DNA from: Thermoplasmata archaeon
GTDB taxonomy: Archaea > Thermoplasmatota > Thermoplasmata > Thermoplasmatales > Thermoplasmataceae
Direction: 5' to 3'
NCBI GenBank assembly: GCA_021835265.1
Contig: JAKBQK010000219.1
Location: 1 to 7,321 of the forward strand
Length of the DNA stretch: 7,321 nt
Part shown: one piece after another, positions 1 to 6,827 of the stretch
How the letters are laid out: each line of letters starts with the position of its first letter
Numbering within the stretch: position 1 is the stretch's first letter
The notes under the pieces: model-generated
Database searches by the model: none
The model's input: only the letters and a program-made list of their open reading frames with translations
Told to the model about the DNA's origin: nothing
Position numbers and translations under genes: made by a program

Positions 1-1437
1 AGTAAATTGCAAAATCTATGGGGTATTACACATGGCAACTGGACACTATACAAATTTTTTTTCCAGTTTGAATATCAGGGCATAGCCTTCCTTCTTTTTC
101 CTCTGCAATATGGAGGTTATCCAGCACTCTTAATGTTTCAATCGTTTTTTATAAGTTTAGGGGCTTTTGCAATTTACTATATCTCAGTTCATAAAGGAAT
201 TGATAACAGAAGTTCTTTATTTATTTCAATAGCTTATTTGCTGTATTTTCCCGTTTCAGGAATGACCTGGTTTGATTTTCATTTTCAATCTCTCTTTGTT
301 CCACTGTTTTTGTTTGCTTATCTGGCATATATTAAAGAGAAGTATTGGATGGCGTCAATAATATTCCTTATTTCCGGCATAGTAAGATTTCCTTATGCTA
401 TTTTTCCTTTGATTTTTTGGTCTATTTCGTTAATGCTCGACCAAAAGCAAAGGCATGATCGAACACTTGCTTACTTTGCTACTGGCAACATCCTGCTTTA
501 TTTATTGATTCTAGTGTCGTCATATTTTATGCTTCGAGATGGCTATATCGAAACGCATGCAACACTAATAGTAAATCCATTTTACAATCTTCCTATCAAA
601 TTAATTACCATTTTAGTATTACTGGTACCTGTACTTTTTATACCAGTTCTTTCCGCTAGATGGTATATTTTCATGGTTCCATTTACTTTCCTGTTATTCT
701 TTGCAAATAACCCGGTGTACGAATTTCCCTGGCTTTTTATGCTGCAATATTCAGCATCTTTTATAGCATTTGTTTTCTTGGCGCTTATTGAATCTCTAAC
801 CAAGGAAGGCAGATCAGACTTTAGACATAGTCCAAAGAATAATATGATCGCAAAACTTAGAAATCTAACCAAAGCGATGAGAATCCAGAAGAAGGATAAT
901 AGGAAGATAGCCAGTGTTCTTTTGGTTGCCGCGTTTTCTACTGCGCTTATCTATCAAGCTATAGGTCCAATTGCCATTCTTAGTAGGGATGGTATAACTA
1001 TAGGATCAATTACGCAACTTAATGAAGTTGAACAAGAACAGTTCCACTCTATTAGCTCCTTGATACCTAAAAATTGTACATTCGTCTTGATTCAAAACAA
1101 TCTTCCCCAGTTCCTGCCTGGACCAGCAGGTAACGATATACGCGTACCAGGTTATATAGGTCCCAATATTACTTCCAGTGACATCGTGAATAATACATTT
1201 CCCTGGAGTTTTGGGACGTTTAAATCCGTTACTCCTATTAATTATGTAATTGGAGATTTGAACTCATTCCAGTGGTATAATCAAAGTTTGGTCAATGGTT
1301 TCCAGGGAATGGCTAATATCACAGCTATTCTTCTTTCCTCAGGATACTATGGCTTGCTTGGGATTGATGGACCTTTCTATGTCTTGGAGCGCGGATATAC
1401 TGGATCTCCCTTAATTTATCAGCCAAGTAATGTTTAG
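1..1437 (+). CDS. DUF2079 family polytopic membrane protein, 5'-truncated by window edge
   Basis: The frame is open to base 1, so the start is outside the window; the first in-frame TTG at 7 falls inside the conserved N-terminal part and is not a convincing start. Numbering residues from that TTG, QNLWGITHG (2-10) and FDFHFQ (89-94) match the DUF2079 signatures (Q-LW-T-HG and FDFHPE-like). About eight hydrophobic segments fill residues 25-262. A basic, probably cytosolic linker (265-300) follows, then another membrane segment (301-323). The remaining 150 residues, probably outside the cell, carry five sequons (N356, N387, N395, N425, N437) and the family's ending pattern: a YVIGDLNS block, then SGYYGLLGIDGPFYVLERGY. 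DUF2079 proteins are uncharacterised but resemble GT-C membrane glycosyltransferases. A role in surface glycan assembly is inferred from family and neighbours. Convergent with the next gene. The family call is firm, the function is not. Confidence 0.85.
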   Translation, partial: SKLQNLWGITHGNWTLYKFFFQFEYQGIAFLLFPLQYGGYPALLMFQSFFISLGAFAIYYISVHKGIDNRSSLFISIAYLLYFPVSGMTWFDFHFQSLFVPLFLFAYLAYIKEKYWMASIIFLISGIVRFPYAIFPLIFWSISLMLDQKQRHDRTLAYFATGNILLYLLILVSSYFMLRDGYIETHATLIVNPFYNLPIKLITILVLLVPVLFIPVLSARWYIFMVPFTFLLFFANNPVYEFPWLFMLQYSASFIAFVFLALIESLTKEGRSDFRHSPKNNMIAKLRNLTKAMRIQKKDNRKIASVLLVAAFSTALIYQAIGPIAILSRDGITIGSITQLNEVEQEQFHSISSLIPKNCTFVLIQNNLPQFLPGPAGNDIRVPGYIGPNITSSDIVNNTFPWSFGTFKSVTPINYVIGDLNSFQWYNQSLVNGFQGMANITAILLSSGYYGLLGIDGPFYVLERGYTGSPLIYQPSNV

Positions 1438-1556
1438 AAAATATACACATTTGTGTCATTTGGATCAACCTAAAAATAAGACACCTAAAAATCAACTAAG
1501 TTGACTCTGAACATTAGCATTAAAAAAGGAAACAAATCCTCTTCAGAATCCAATAT
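1438..1556. other. Convergent intergenic region with short repeats
   Basis: This is the 119-base spacer between two converging genes. It holds a small inverted repeat, ACACA-TT-TGTGT (1445-1456), eight bases after the stop of the left gene. It also holds two copies of ACCTAAAAAT spaced 15 bases apart (1468-1477 and 1483-1492) and a perfect odd palindrome TCAACT-A-AGTTGA (1492-1504). No open frame of note was seen. The repeats probably belong to 3' ends, but no function is shown. Confidence 0.5.
1522..1527 (-). terminator. T-run, possible terminator of the minus-strand glycosyltransferase
   Basis: Read on the minus strand, a run of six T (within CCTTTTTTAATG) lies about 30 bases after the stop codon at 1557. 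Archaeal RNA polymerase terminates at T-rich stretches without needing a hairpin. The position fits, but this rests on the T-run alone. Confidence 0.35.
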
Positions 1557-2495
1557 TTACTTTGTACCTGGCACTTGATCCCAGATATAATACTCGTCAT
1601 TTCCAAAAATCAGTTCTTTGGTGTACGAGTATACATGAGCACCAGACTCAACAAGCAGGAACACGAAAAGTGGATAAATATTCACATCATGTTTTAGAAT
1701 AGCATTGAAAATAGCACGTGTCGCTAGTTTAATAGATTGAGTTGGGGAGTGAAGCCCTGTTTTTTTTGCGTAATGTCTTTGAGTATTAATACTGCGTATG
1801 CGCTGAAGTATTAATGCCTTTACTGAATCAGGGGGACTTATGGATATCAACGCTTCATTGACATGCAACGCCTTGTAGCCTTTTGATAGTATGTGATTTT
1901 GTAATGTTATGTCCTCTACTTCAAAACCCTTAGGTAAAGTACCAGAGGTCCGCTTGAAAGCCTGAATGTTAGTTGTCTTTGGAGAAATGCAACTAACATG
2001 ATTGTGTATAGCATATTCGGTTTTTACAATCTTGTTAACAAAACGATTTCTCCCATTATTAACGATTATTTTACAGCCTGTAATCCCAATTAAGTCATTT
2101 GTCAACGGGGCTATTAGTTTCTCAATAACTCCTTCCCGTAAAGTCACGTCCGCATCTATCCTAACTATGTAATCTCCTTTTGTCTCGTCAATTAATCTTA
2201 ACAATGAATTGTAAATTCCATCTCTTTTCCCGACGTCAATAATTTTTACTATGGGGTATTTGTAGCTTATATCTGTAACGATTGCTTTAGTCTTGTCAGT
2301 ACTTCCAGAAACCTCAACAATGACTTCCTGCAGTAATGCCGAATGAATGTTCTGTTTTAATATCTGAAGCAGTAATGACCCTATATTCTTCTCCTCATTA
2401 TAGGCAGGAATACAGATGCTAAGTTTAGGAGTGGCCATATACTGGCTAAGTAACTCAGGCGAATTCAGTCCCATCACAGTTGTATTTATATTCAA
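1557..2495 (-). CDS. Glycosyltransferase family 2 (GT-A fold)
   Basis: Predicted cytosolic enzyme that moves a sugar from a nucleotide donor to a glycan or lipid acceptor. The nucleotide-binding strand LSICIPAYNEE lies at 25-35, SGSTDKT at 63-69, the metal-binding DxD as DAD at 114-116, an acceptor-side E194-D195 pair (VEDITL) and a QRIRS motif at 231-235, which resembles the Q-x-x-R-W of processive GT2 enzymes. A hydrophobic stretch near 272-290 may touch the membrane. The usual Asp-Asp before GS in this family is replaced (VEVSGSTD). The start is uncertain: TTG at 2495 gives 312 residues and sits about 26 bases from a TATA-like box, as for a leaderless message, whereas ATG at 2438 (residue 20) would start four residues before the fold and has its own TATA-like box. 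Donor and acceptor cannot be told from sequence. Confidence 0.9.
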   Translation of the reverse strand: MNINTTVMGLNSPELLSQYMATPKLSICIPAYNEEKNIGSLLLQILKQNIHSALLQEVIVEVSGSTDKTKAIVTDISYKYPIVKIIDVGKRDGIYNSLLRLIDETKGDYIVRIDADVTLREGVIEKLIAPLTNDLIGITGCKIIVNNGRNRFVNKIVKTEYAIHNHVSCISPKTTNIQAFKRTSGTLPKGFEVEDITLQNHILSKGYKALHVNEALISISPPDSVKALILQRIRSINTQRHYAKKTGLHSPTQSIKLATRAIFNAILKHDVNIYPLFVFLLVESGAHVYSYTKELIFGNDEYYIWDQVPGTK

Positions 2496-2526
2496 GCACC
2501 CCTGTAGTTAAGAACGATTTATTAAA
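2483..2526 (-). promoter_or_regulatory. Two candidate TATA boxes for the minus-strand GT2 gene
   Basis: On the minus strand TTTAATAAAT (2517-2526) is centred about 26 bases upstream of the TTG at 2495, the spacing of a leaderless archaeal promoter. A second and more canonical box, AATATAAATA (2483-2492), lies within the first codons of the long form and would start transcription near 2461, upstream of the ATG at 2438. Which box is used decides the start codon. An AGGGGTG stretch just before the TTG is too close to serve well as a Shine-Dalgarno sequence. Confidence 0.45.
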
Positions 2527-2550
2527 CTTTTAGGCGCATCATTAAACCAG

Positions 2551-2560
2551 TTTTAATAAT
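2551..2560 (+). promoter_or_regulatory. TATA-like box of the plus-strand GT2 gene
   Basis: TTTTAATAAT lies 58-67 bases upstream of the TTG at 2618. A start of transcription about 25 bases further on would give a leader of some 35 bases, enough to include the Shine-Dalgarno sequence. It lies inside the divergent spacer, back to back with the promoter of the minus-strand glycosyltransferase. Confidence 0.4.
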
Positions 2561-2606
2561 TGCTGGCATTAAACAATTAATAGAGTTATTATTACCAGCT
2601 AGAATT

Positions 2607-2612
2607 GAGGGA
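2607..2612 (+). promoter_or_regulatory. Shine-Dalgarno sequence deciding the TTG start at 2618
   Basis: GAGGGA, in the context TTGAGGGACTGAT, resembles the complement of the archaeal 16S rRNA 3' end and ends five bases before TTG 2618. An in-frame TGA at 2606-2608 rules out any earlier start, and the next in-frame ATG is beyond the conserved N-terminal strand. The TTG is therefore the only sensible start. Confidence 0.6.
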
Positions 2613-2617
2613 CTGAT

Positions 2618-3538
2618 TTGAGCCTCATAGACAAGAGAACATGTGCAATAGTTGTTACTTACAACCCCACTGATATAGTATTAAAGACGATAAGAGAAAA
2701 TTTTCAATATTTGCACAACGTTCTAGTTTATGACAATGGTTCTGTCGAAGCTATAAAGACGAAGCTTCAATCAATGTTGACAGAATTCGAAAAAGAGATA
2801 ACCACGGATAATCGGGGAATTTATTTTATTAATGGAAGTAAAAATTTAGGTTTGCCCAAAGCTTACAATAATAGCATTAAATTCCTTAGGGATAGGGATT
2901 ATGAATTTGTCCTTATCCTGGATCAAGATTCGAAATTAAGCCAAGGAACAATTGAAAAATTACTTAACCAACATGAAAGACTCTCCAAAAAATACAAAGT
3001 GGGAGCAGTCTCTCCTACGGTAATACAGGATGGAGAGGGGCCTTTAAACGCCTTTTTCGACGGCAGATTCAAATGGAGGGGCTTTTCTTATGAAGATGCT
3101 TCTGTGCTTGAGTCAGCTTTCTTGATCAACTCAGGTACATTTATGCAACTTAAGATATTGGAAGAAATTGGTTATTACGACGAGACACTTTTTTTAGATT
3201 CAGTTGATCACGACATGTCATTCAGGATGAGGTCGTGTGGTTATCACCTTTTTATTGTCAGGGACACGATATTAAGACAAAATGTTGATAACAAGATAGA
3301 TTTTAAATTCTTTTGGATAAAACTAGATCGAGAGGGACATAGCCCGACTAGCGATTATTACCTTGTAAGAGATAGCATGCGAGTTGCTAAAAGATATTTC
3401 AAAAAATATTGGTTACAGTCAATATTGTTATATTGTAACGTAATTATAAAATTTGTGGCCACTCTTTTCATCTATAGGCACAAGCATGAAAGATTTGCTA
3501 TGATAATAAAGGGTCTAAAAGATTACATGTTATCTTAA
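2618..3538 (+). CDS. Glycosyltransferase family 2, rhamnosyltransferase-like (RfbF/WbbL type)
   Basis: Predicted 306-residue cytosolic or membrane-associated GT-A enzyme that adds a sugar to a surface polysaccharide or lipid-linked glycan. It shows VVTYNP (12-17), DNGS (39-42), NLGLPKAYNNSI (76-87) where this subfamily has N-G-A-A-N-GI, and the metal-binding LDQDS (101-105). It also has the acceptor-side block SGTF...GYYDETLFLDSVDHD (172-199) and a late H-SPTSDYYLVRDSMR stretch (241-255), like the H-R-YYL-RN tail of RfbF-type enzymes. A hydrophobic segment near 265-286 followed by basic residues suggests peripheral membrane binding. Starts at TTG with a Shine-Dalgarno sequence. It diverges from the neighbouring GT2 gene and converges with the large membrane protein gene. 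The family is certain. The rhamnose donor is only suggested by similarity of motifs. Confidence 0.92.
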   Translation: MSLIDKRTCAIVVTYNPTDIVLKTIRENFQYLHNVLVYDNGSVEAIKTKLQSMLTEFEKEITTDNRGIYFINGSKNLGLPKAYNNSIKFLRDRDYEFVLILDQDSKLSQGTIEKLLNQHERLSKKYKVGAVSPTVIQDGEGPLNAFFDGRFKWRGFSYEDASVLESAFLINSGTFMQLKILEEIGYYDETLFLDSVDHDMSFRMRSCGYHLFIVRDTILRQNVDNKIDFKFFWIKLDREGHSPTSDYYLVRDSMRVAKRYFKKYWLQSILLYCNVIIKFVATLFIYRHKHERFAMIIKGLKDYMLS

Positions 3539-3605
3539 AGATATTTACAAGCTGTTTCAAATCAATATGGCAGATAAATTACACAGCAATACTGTCAATC
3601 GTTAC

Positions 3606-3610
3606 TTTTT
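3606..3610 (+). terminator. T-run after the plus-strand GT2 gene
   Basis: Five T (ACTTTTTGC) lie about 70 bases after the stop codon of the plus-strand glycosyltransferase, in the 81-base convergent spacer. No hairpin precedes it. It is a weak candidate for an archaeal T-run terminator. Confidence 0.25.
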
Positions 3611-3619
3611 GCACTCGTC

Positions 3620-5725
3620 CTAGGCTTCATTTTTAGAGTACATATGAGCGTCTGCAAGTAACACATTGGAGATCATGAGGAACCAGATTATTAGGATGAA
3701 TGGCAAGACAACTACCCAGAAAATAGGGATTAAATAATACCCACTCTTTAAAAGCCCAACCTCAAAATGATCAAGTGTTATTCGCAAAGAATATTGACCA
3801 GGACTCAACTTTCCAAAAAGGAAGTTAGTGGTCGTAGACGGGATGTTTAGACTTTCATTTAGGAGATGAACGTTAGTACCGTGTGCAGTGCTGTCCACCG
3901 TAATTTTAAAGTTACCTGCTTTGGTATATAAAGTATCACTGCCGTTATTACTAACAAATTCTAGCATATTAATGGGTGAAAATGTAGGATGTGTATTGCT
4001 ATAATGAAGATTGGTCGTCAGACCAGAATTAGTTAGGTTGTAATCTGGTAAGAGGTAGTGTTCCAGAGTAAGGTTGAATTGGGGCGATGAGATCAAACAT
4101 GCGGAAATGTTAGTTACTTTTGAACTGAAGTTAAAGGTACTGCTGAAATTAAACGACATGCCACTAAAATTTCTTCCAAGGCTCATAGGTGGGCTATTGC
4201 TATAAATCTCTATGGAATTTTTCTCAGTTGTAAATGTGCCGTTTTCAATTGGACGCACTATGTTGCCGTTACTGGGATAGAGCAAAGGATTAAAGTAATA
4301 GGTAGGGAAGTTCTTGCTGTCGTTGATGCTAACAACGATAGGTTCATTAGCATTAAAAATAAATGAGACTGGGATTAGAAGAAGAATTATGACAATGGTC
4401 AAGATAAAGATTCTCTTCACATTTATGCCATTATTTCTAGCGAGGAAGGGCAATTTATTCCCCTCTTTGGACAGCGTTTTTTCACTCCTTTCTGATCCTT
4501 TGTGTAAAACCGGCCGCATGTCCGCCATACCCAGATAGATTATAGTTATGACAGCTGACACTATCAATGAAACATTAAAGGCAAAGAGAAAATAGTAAAC
4601 CTGTGTCTGCGTATGCAGGAAAAATATGTTTGAATGAAAAATATCATATCCCCAATAAAATAATCCAACTCCATCTGGAAGCGTGTTATCTATGTAGAAT
4701 GCCAGGAAGAATAAAGCTGTGATAGGAAATATTTCAGCCAGAAGCAAGCGTTTTAATGATGCCGTCAATCTTCTATTTTGTAAAATTGGAAGAAAACACA
4801 TTGGGATGATAAACATGTCATTATCTGGAAAGGTGAAATTAGAGCAGATTAAGACGACAATAATGATAAACAATAAGACAAAGGGCTCGCTAAATCCTGC
4901 CCTCTTTAAGACAAATGGCAGTACTAGAGTTAGAATGCCCAACAATATGATGAATTCGTGATTTCCTATCGTGATGAAATGTTGGATACCTGATATCTGC
5001 GTCCTTATAATTGAGCTTGCTCCGGCGAGAGACAGCGTTGCGGACACCAGATTGACAGATATAAACAGCAAAGTCAAGATAATGCCTATTGATGTGACTA
5101 GGATAGCATAAATTAATGGCTTTATATTTTGACCACGTTTAGAATATATAATCAGGGTGGGTAAGAAAAGAAGAGGATACCAGTAAAACAACACTGCAAA
5201 AGCGAATGAAAACGCTAATAATACTGTCTCAATTGTGCCAATATTAGTCTTATATCTCAGTAAAAAATAAAATAACGTGAAAAAGAAGATAGGGAAAATA
5301 TCAATTTCTACCCATATATAGTTCACAACAATAAGAACGGGATTTAGTAATACGAAAAGAAAAACGAATTTCCTTTTGCCAATGTCACTAGTCATCCTCG
5401 AAATAATTAGAGCAAGCAGACTGCTAAGTAAGAGAAAGATAAATTTGTAGGAAAGCAAACTGTAATAGATATTAAAACCCGAAAAAACATATACAAGATA
5501 AGCCGGGATAAATATCGCCATTGTAAATGGCCCGCCAGCCCAGCGTACAACATCAAGCGGTGGCGAACTGTTCAACATAGCCTCTACGCTGGCAAAATTC
5601 AGGGGAATATTGTTTGAGTCGTAAAAAGGGAGCAAAATAAAGAGTCCTAAAAATGCATATGCTAAAAAATATGGCAAATGATCCATTTCAAGAAATCGAA
5701 ATCCATCCTGCCTGTCCCTTGTCAT
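3620..5725 (-). CDS. Large polytopic membrane protein, GT-C glycosyltransferase-like, with N-glycosylation-rich C-terminal outer domain
   Basis: A 701-residue protein. Residues 18-400 hold about ten hydrophobic segments. LLNPVLIVVNYIWVEIDIFP (126-145) resembles the N-P...W-x-x-x-D signature of polytopic mannosyltransferase-like GT-C enzymes, and a first outer loop carries acidic FYDSN (34-38) and GGPF (64-67), so a polyprenyl-phosphate sugar transferase acting at the outer face is the best guess. A charged, probably cytosolic linker (402-438) follows, then a membrane segment (439-457). A 200-residue Ser/Thr/Asn-rich domain (458-660) has ten sequons (N468, N495, N519, N526, N532, N539, N551, N563, N594, N623), and a final membrane segment covers 662-690. 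The ATG start has no Shine-Dalgarno sequence but a TATA-like box about 31 bases upstream. It lies 154 bases downstream of the epimerase gene on the same strand, probably as its own unit. I cannot name a characterised homologue. Confidence 0.8.
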   Translation of the reverse strand: MTRDRQDGFRFLEMDHLPYFLAYAFLGLFILLPFYDSNNIPLNFASVEAMLNSSPPLDVVRWAGGPFTMAIFIPAYLVYVFSGFNIYYSLLSYKFIFLLLSSLLALIISRMTSDIGKRKFVFLFVLLNPVLIVVNYIWVEIDIFPIFFFTLFYFLLRYKTNIGTIETVLLAFSFAFAVLFYWYPLLFLPTLIIYSKRGQNIKPLIYAILVTSIGIILTLLFISVNLVSATLSLAGASSIIRTQISGIQHFITIGNHEFIILLGILTLVLPFVLKRAGFSEPFVLLFIIIVVLICSNFTFPDNDMFIIPMCFLPILQNRRLTASLKRLLLAEIFPITALFFLAFYIDNTLPDGVGLFYWGYDIFHSNIFFLHTQTQVYYFLFAFNVSLIVSAVITIIYLGMADMRPVLHKGSERSEKTLSKEGNKLPFLARNNGINVKRIFILTIVIILLLIPVSFIFNANEPIVVSINDSKNFPTYYFNPLLYPSNGNIVRPIENGTFTTEKNSIEIYSNSPPMSLGRNFSGMSFNFSSTFNFSSKVTNISACLISSPQFNLTLEHYLLPDYNLTNSGLTTNLHYSNTHPTFSPINMLEFVSNNGSDTLYTKAGNFKITVDSTAHGTNVHLLNESLNIPSTTTNFLFGKLSPGQYSLRITLDHFEVGLLKSGYYLIPIFWVVVLPFILIIWFLMISNVLLADAHMYSKNEA

Positions 5726-5751
5726 TCTAAATATCCGTTCTGTTAGTTAAT

Positions 5752-5761
5752 ATCTATATTT
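5752..5761 (-). promoter_or_regulatory. TATA-like box of the large membrane protein gene
   Basis: On the minus strand AAATATAGAT lies 27-36 bases upstream of the ATG at 5725. This spacing would start transcription at or a few bases before the ATG, so the message is probably leaderless or nearly so. No ribosome-binding sequence is visible. Confidence 0.5.
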
Positions 5762-5777
5762 ATTAATAATTTGTTAT

Positions 5778-5806
5778 GTTTTCTTTCACTTAAGTTGTAA
5801 GAAAAC
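5778..5806. promoter_or_regulatory. 29-base dyad upstream of the large membrane protein gene
   Basis: The perfect arms GTTTTCTT (5778-5785) and AAGAAAAC (5799-5806) enclose a second palindrome, ACTTAAGT (5788-5795), with nearly the same centre. The element lies 53-81 bases before the ATG at 5725, just upstream of its TATA-like box, and about 75-100 bases after the stop of the epimerase gene. It could be a regulator site or part of the epimerase transcript's 3' end. No T-run follows directly on the minus strand, so I favour a binding site. Confidence 0.4.
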
Positions 5807-5879
5807 GAATTTATCTCAATTCCCATTATACTTTCTTAGTTCGTACATTCTTTTCTACAGTTCTAGGTTCACATTTATA

Positions 5880-6776
5880 CTATTGACTTTTGTCTGCTTC
5901 AGACATCTCCTTTATCGCAGTCTTCAGCCCATAAGATGGCTTGAACCGAAGCTCTCTAAATGTTTTTCTCATATCTGCCTGAGTGAACATCTGGTAATTC
6001 TTGAATGGGTTTCTTACATGCACGATCCTTGAATCACTCTTGCAAATGCGCTTCACCATGTCTGCAATTTCATTAAATGATGTCGTTATTCCAGTCCCAA
6101 TATTGTAACTTTCACCCGCTTTACCATTTTCATACGCTTTGATGGACGCCGAGGCGGCGTCCTTGACATAAATGAAATCTCTGCTCTGAGTGCCGTCTCC
6201 AAAAACTTCAATATCTTTGCCTTTCAGAGCGGATGAAAGAAATTTTGAGATTGGGCTTGAGTAGGCTCCTTTGGTATTTTCATGTGGTCCAAAAGTATTA
6301 AAGAATCTCAAGGAAACGCTGCTAATATCCTCTCTAAGCGAGTAATGACGGGAAAACAGTTCATCAATGATCTTCGTAACTGGATAAAGGTTTTGATATC
6401 TATCAGGATACCTTGATTCAACTGCAACTTCTCTGCTGTCGCCATATATAGCTGAAGATGATGCAAGGACAACTTTTTGCACTCCATGTTTTATCGCAAA
6501 GTCTAGTACATTGAAGGTTCCATTCACGTTAACCCTAAGACCACTTTGCGGTTTTATTTCAAACTGCGGTGGAGACGTCATGGCAGCTAGATGAAAAATA
6601 CCGTCAAATTTCTTATTTATGTTATCCAGTTTTTTCCTGTTTGTTATTGAGATCTTGAAGTCAGGTTTTCCCGCTATGTCAAGAGAATATGGTTCTCCTC
6701 CTAGATCCTTCAGCTTAGAAATAATATTTCGGCCTATAAATCCTTCGCCACCGGTAACAAGAAAGACATCATTCAT
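5880..6776 (-). CDS. NAD-dependent sugar-nucleotide epimerase/dehydratase (extended SDR, UDP-glucose 4-epimerase-like)
   Basis: A cytosolic enzyme of 298 residues that should oxidise and re-reduce, or dehydrate, a UDP- or dTDP-sugar with bound NAD, giving a donor for the glycosyltransferases nearby. The Rossmann motif TGGEGFIG is at 8-15, the HLAA motif at 62-65, the SSS-AIYG block at 106-112 with the catalytic Ser near 107-108, and the catalytic Tyr-Lys pair in YPVTK (Y131, K135). The substrate-side SRDFIYVKDAA (198-208) corresponds to the usual SRDFVYVDDVA. Length is typical or slightly short (many members have 305-320 residues). ATG 6776 directly precedes the Rossmann strand. No Shine-Dalgarno sequence is present, but a TATA-like box at 6800-6806 fits a leaderless transcript. 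The exact sugar cannot be read from the sequence: galactose, N-acetyl sugars and uronic acids are all possible. Confidence 0.93.
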   Translation of the reverse strand: MNDVFLVTGGEGFIGRNIISKLKDLGGEPYSLDIAGKPDFKISITNRKKLDNINKKFDGIFHLAAMTSPPQFEIKPQSGLRVNVNGTFNVLDFAIKHGVQKVVLASSSAIYGDSREVAVESRYPDRYQNLYPVTKIIDELFSRHYSLREDISSVSLRFFNTFGPHENTKGAYSSPISKFLSSALKGKDIEVFGDGTQSRDFIYVKDAASASIKAYENGKAGESYNIGTGITTSFNEIADMVKRICKSDSRIVHVRNPFKNYQMFTQADMRKTFRELRFKPSYGLKTAIKEMSEADKSQ

Positions 6777-6799
6777 CGCTTGGGAATAGAATGAAATAC

Positions 6800-6806
6800 T
6801 ATTTTA
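6800..6806 (-). promoter_or_regulatory. TATA-like box of the epimerase gene
   Basis: On the minus strand TAAAATA, inside AAAGTAAAATAGT, is centred 27 bases upstream of ATG 6776. This is the expected spacing for a leaderless archaeal message. It lies just past the end of the epimerase-like remnant, so the epimerase seems to have its own promoter rather than being read from upstream. Confidence 0.45.
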
Positions 6807-6827
6807 CTTTCTAAGATGGGACTGACA

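Noticed and set aside
7..9. TTG as the true start of the DUF2079 gene
   Set aside because: The frame stays open to base 1 and conserved family residues (LWGITHG) begin almost at once, so the real N-terminus lies before the window.
582..872. 96-residue open frame on the minus strand
   Set aside because: It lies wholly inside the DUF2079 gene on the opposite strand, its residues show no family pattern, and the overlapping protein has strong conserved motifs.
1492..1504. Palindrome TCAACTAAGTTGA as a hairpin terminator
   Set aside because: The arms are separated by one base, so a usable loop leaves at most five base pairs, and no T-run follows on either strand.
4314..4538. 74-residue plus-strand frame
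   Set aside because: It is inside the large membrane protein gene on the other strand, has no promoter or ribosome-binding signal, and has no recognisable content.
4719..4961. 80-residue plus-strand frame
   Set aside because: It is the antisense of membrane segments of the large protein, with no initiation signal and no family pattern.
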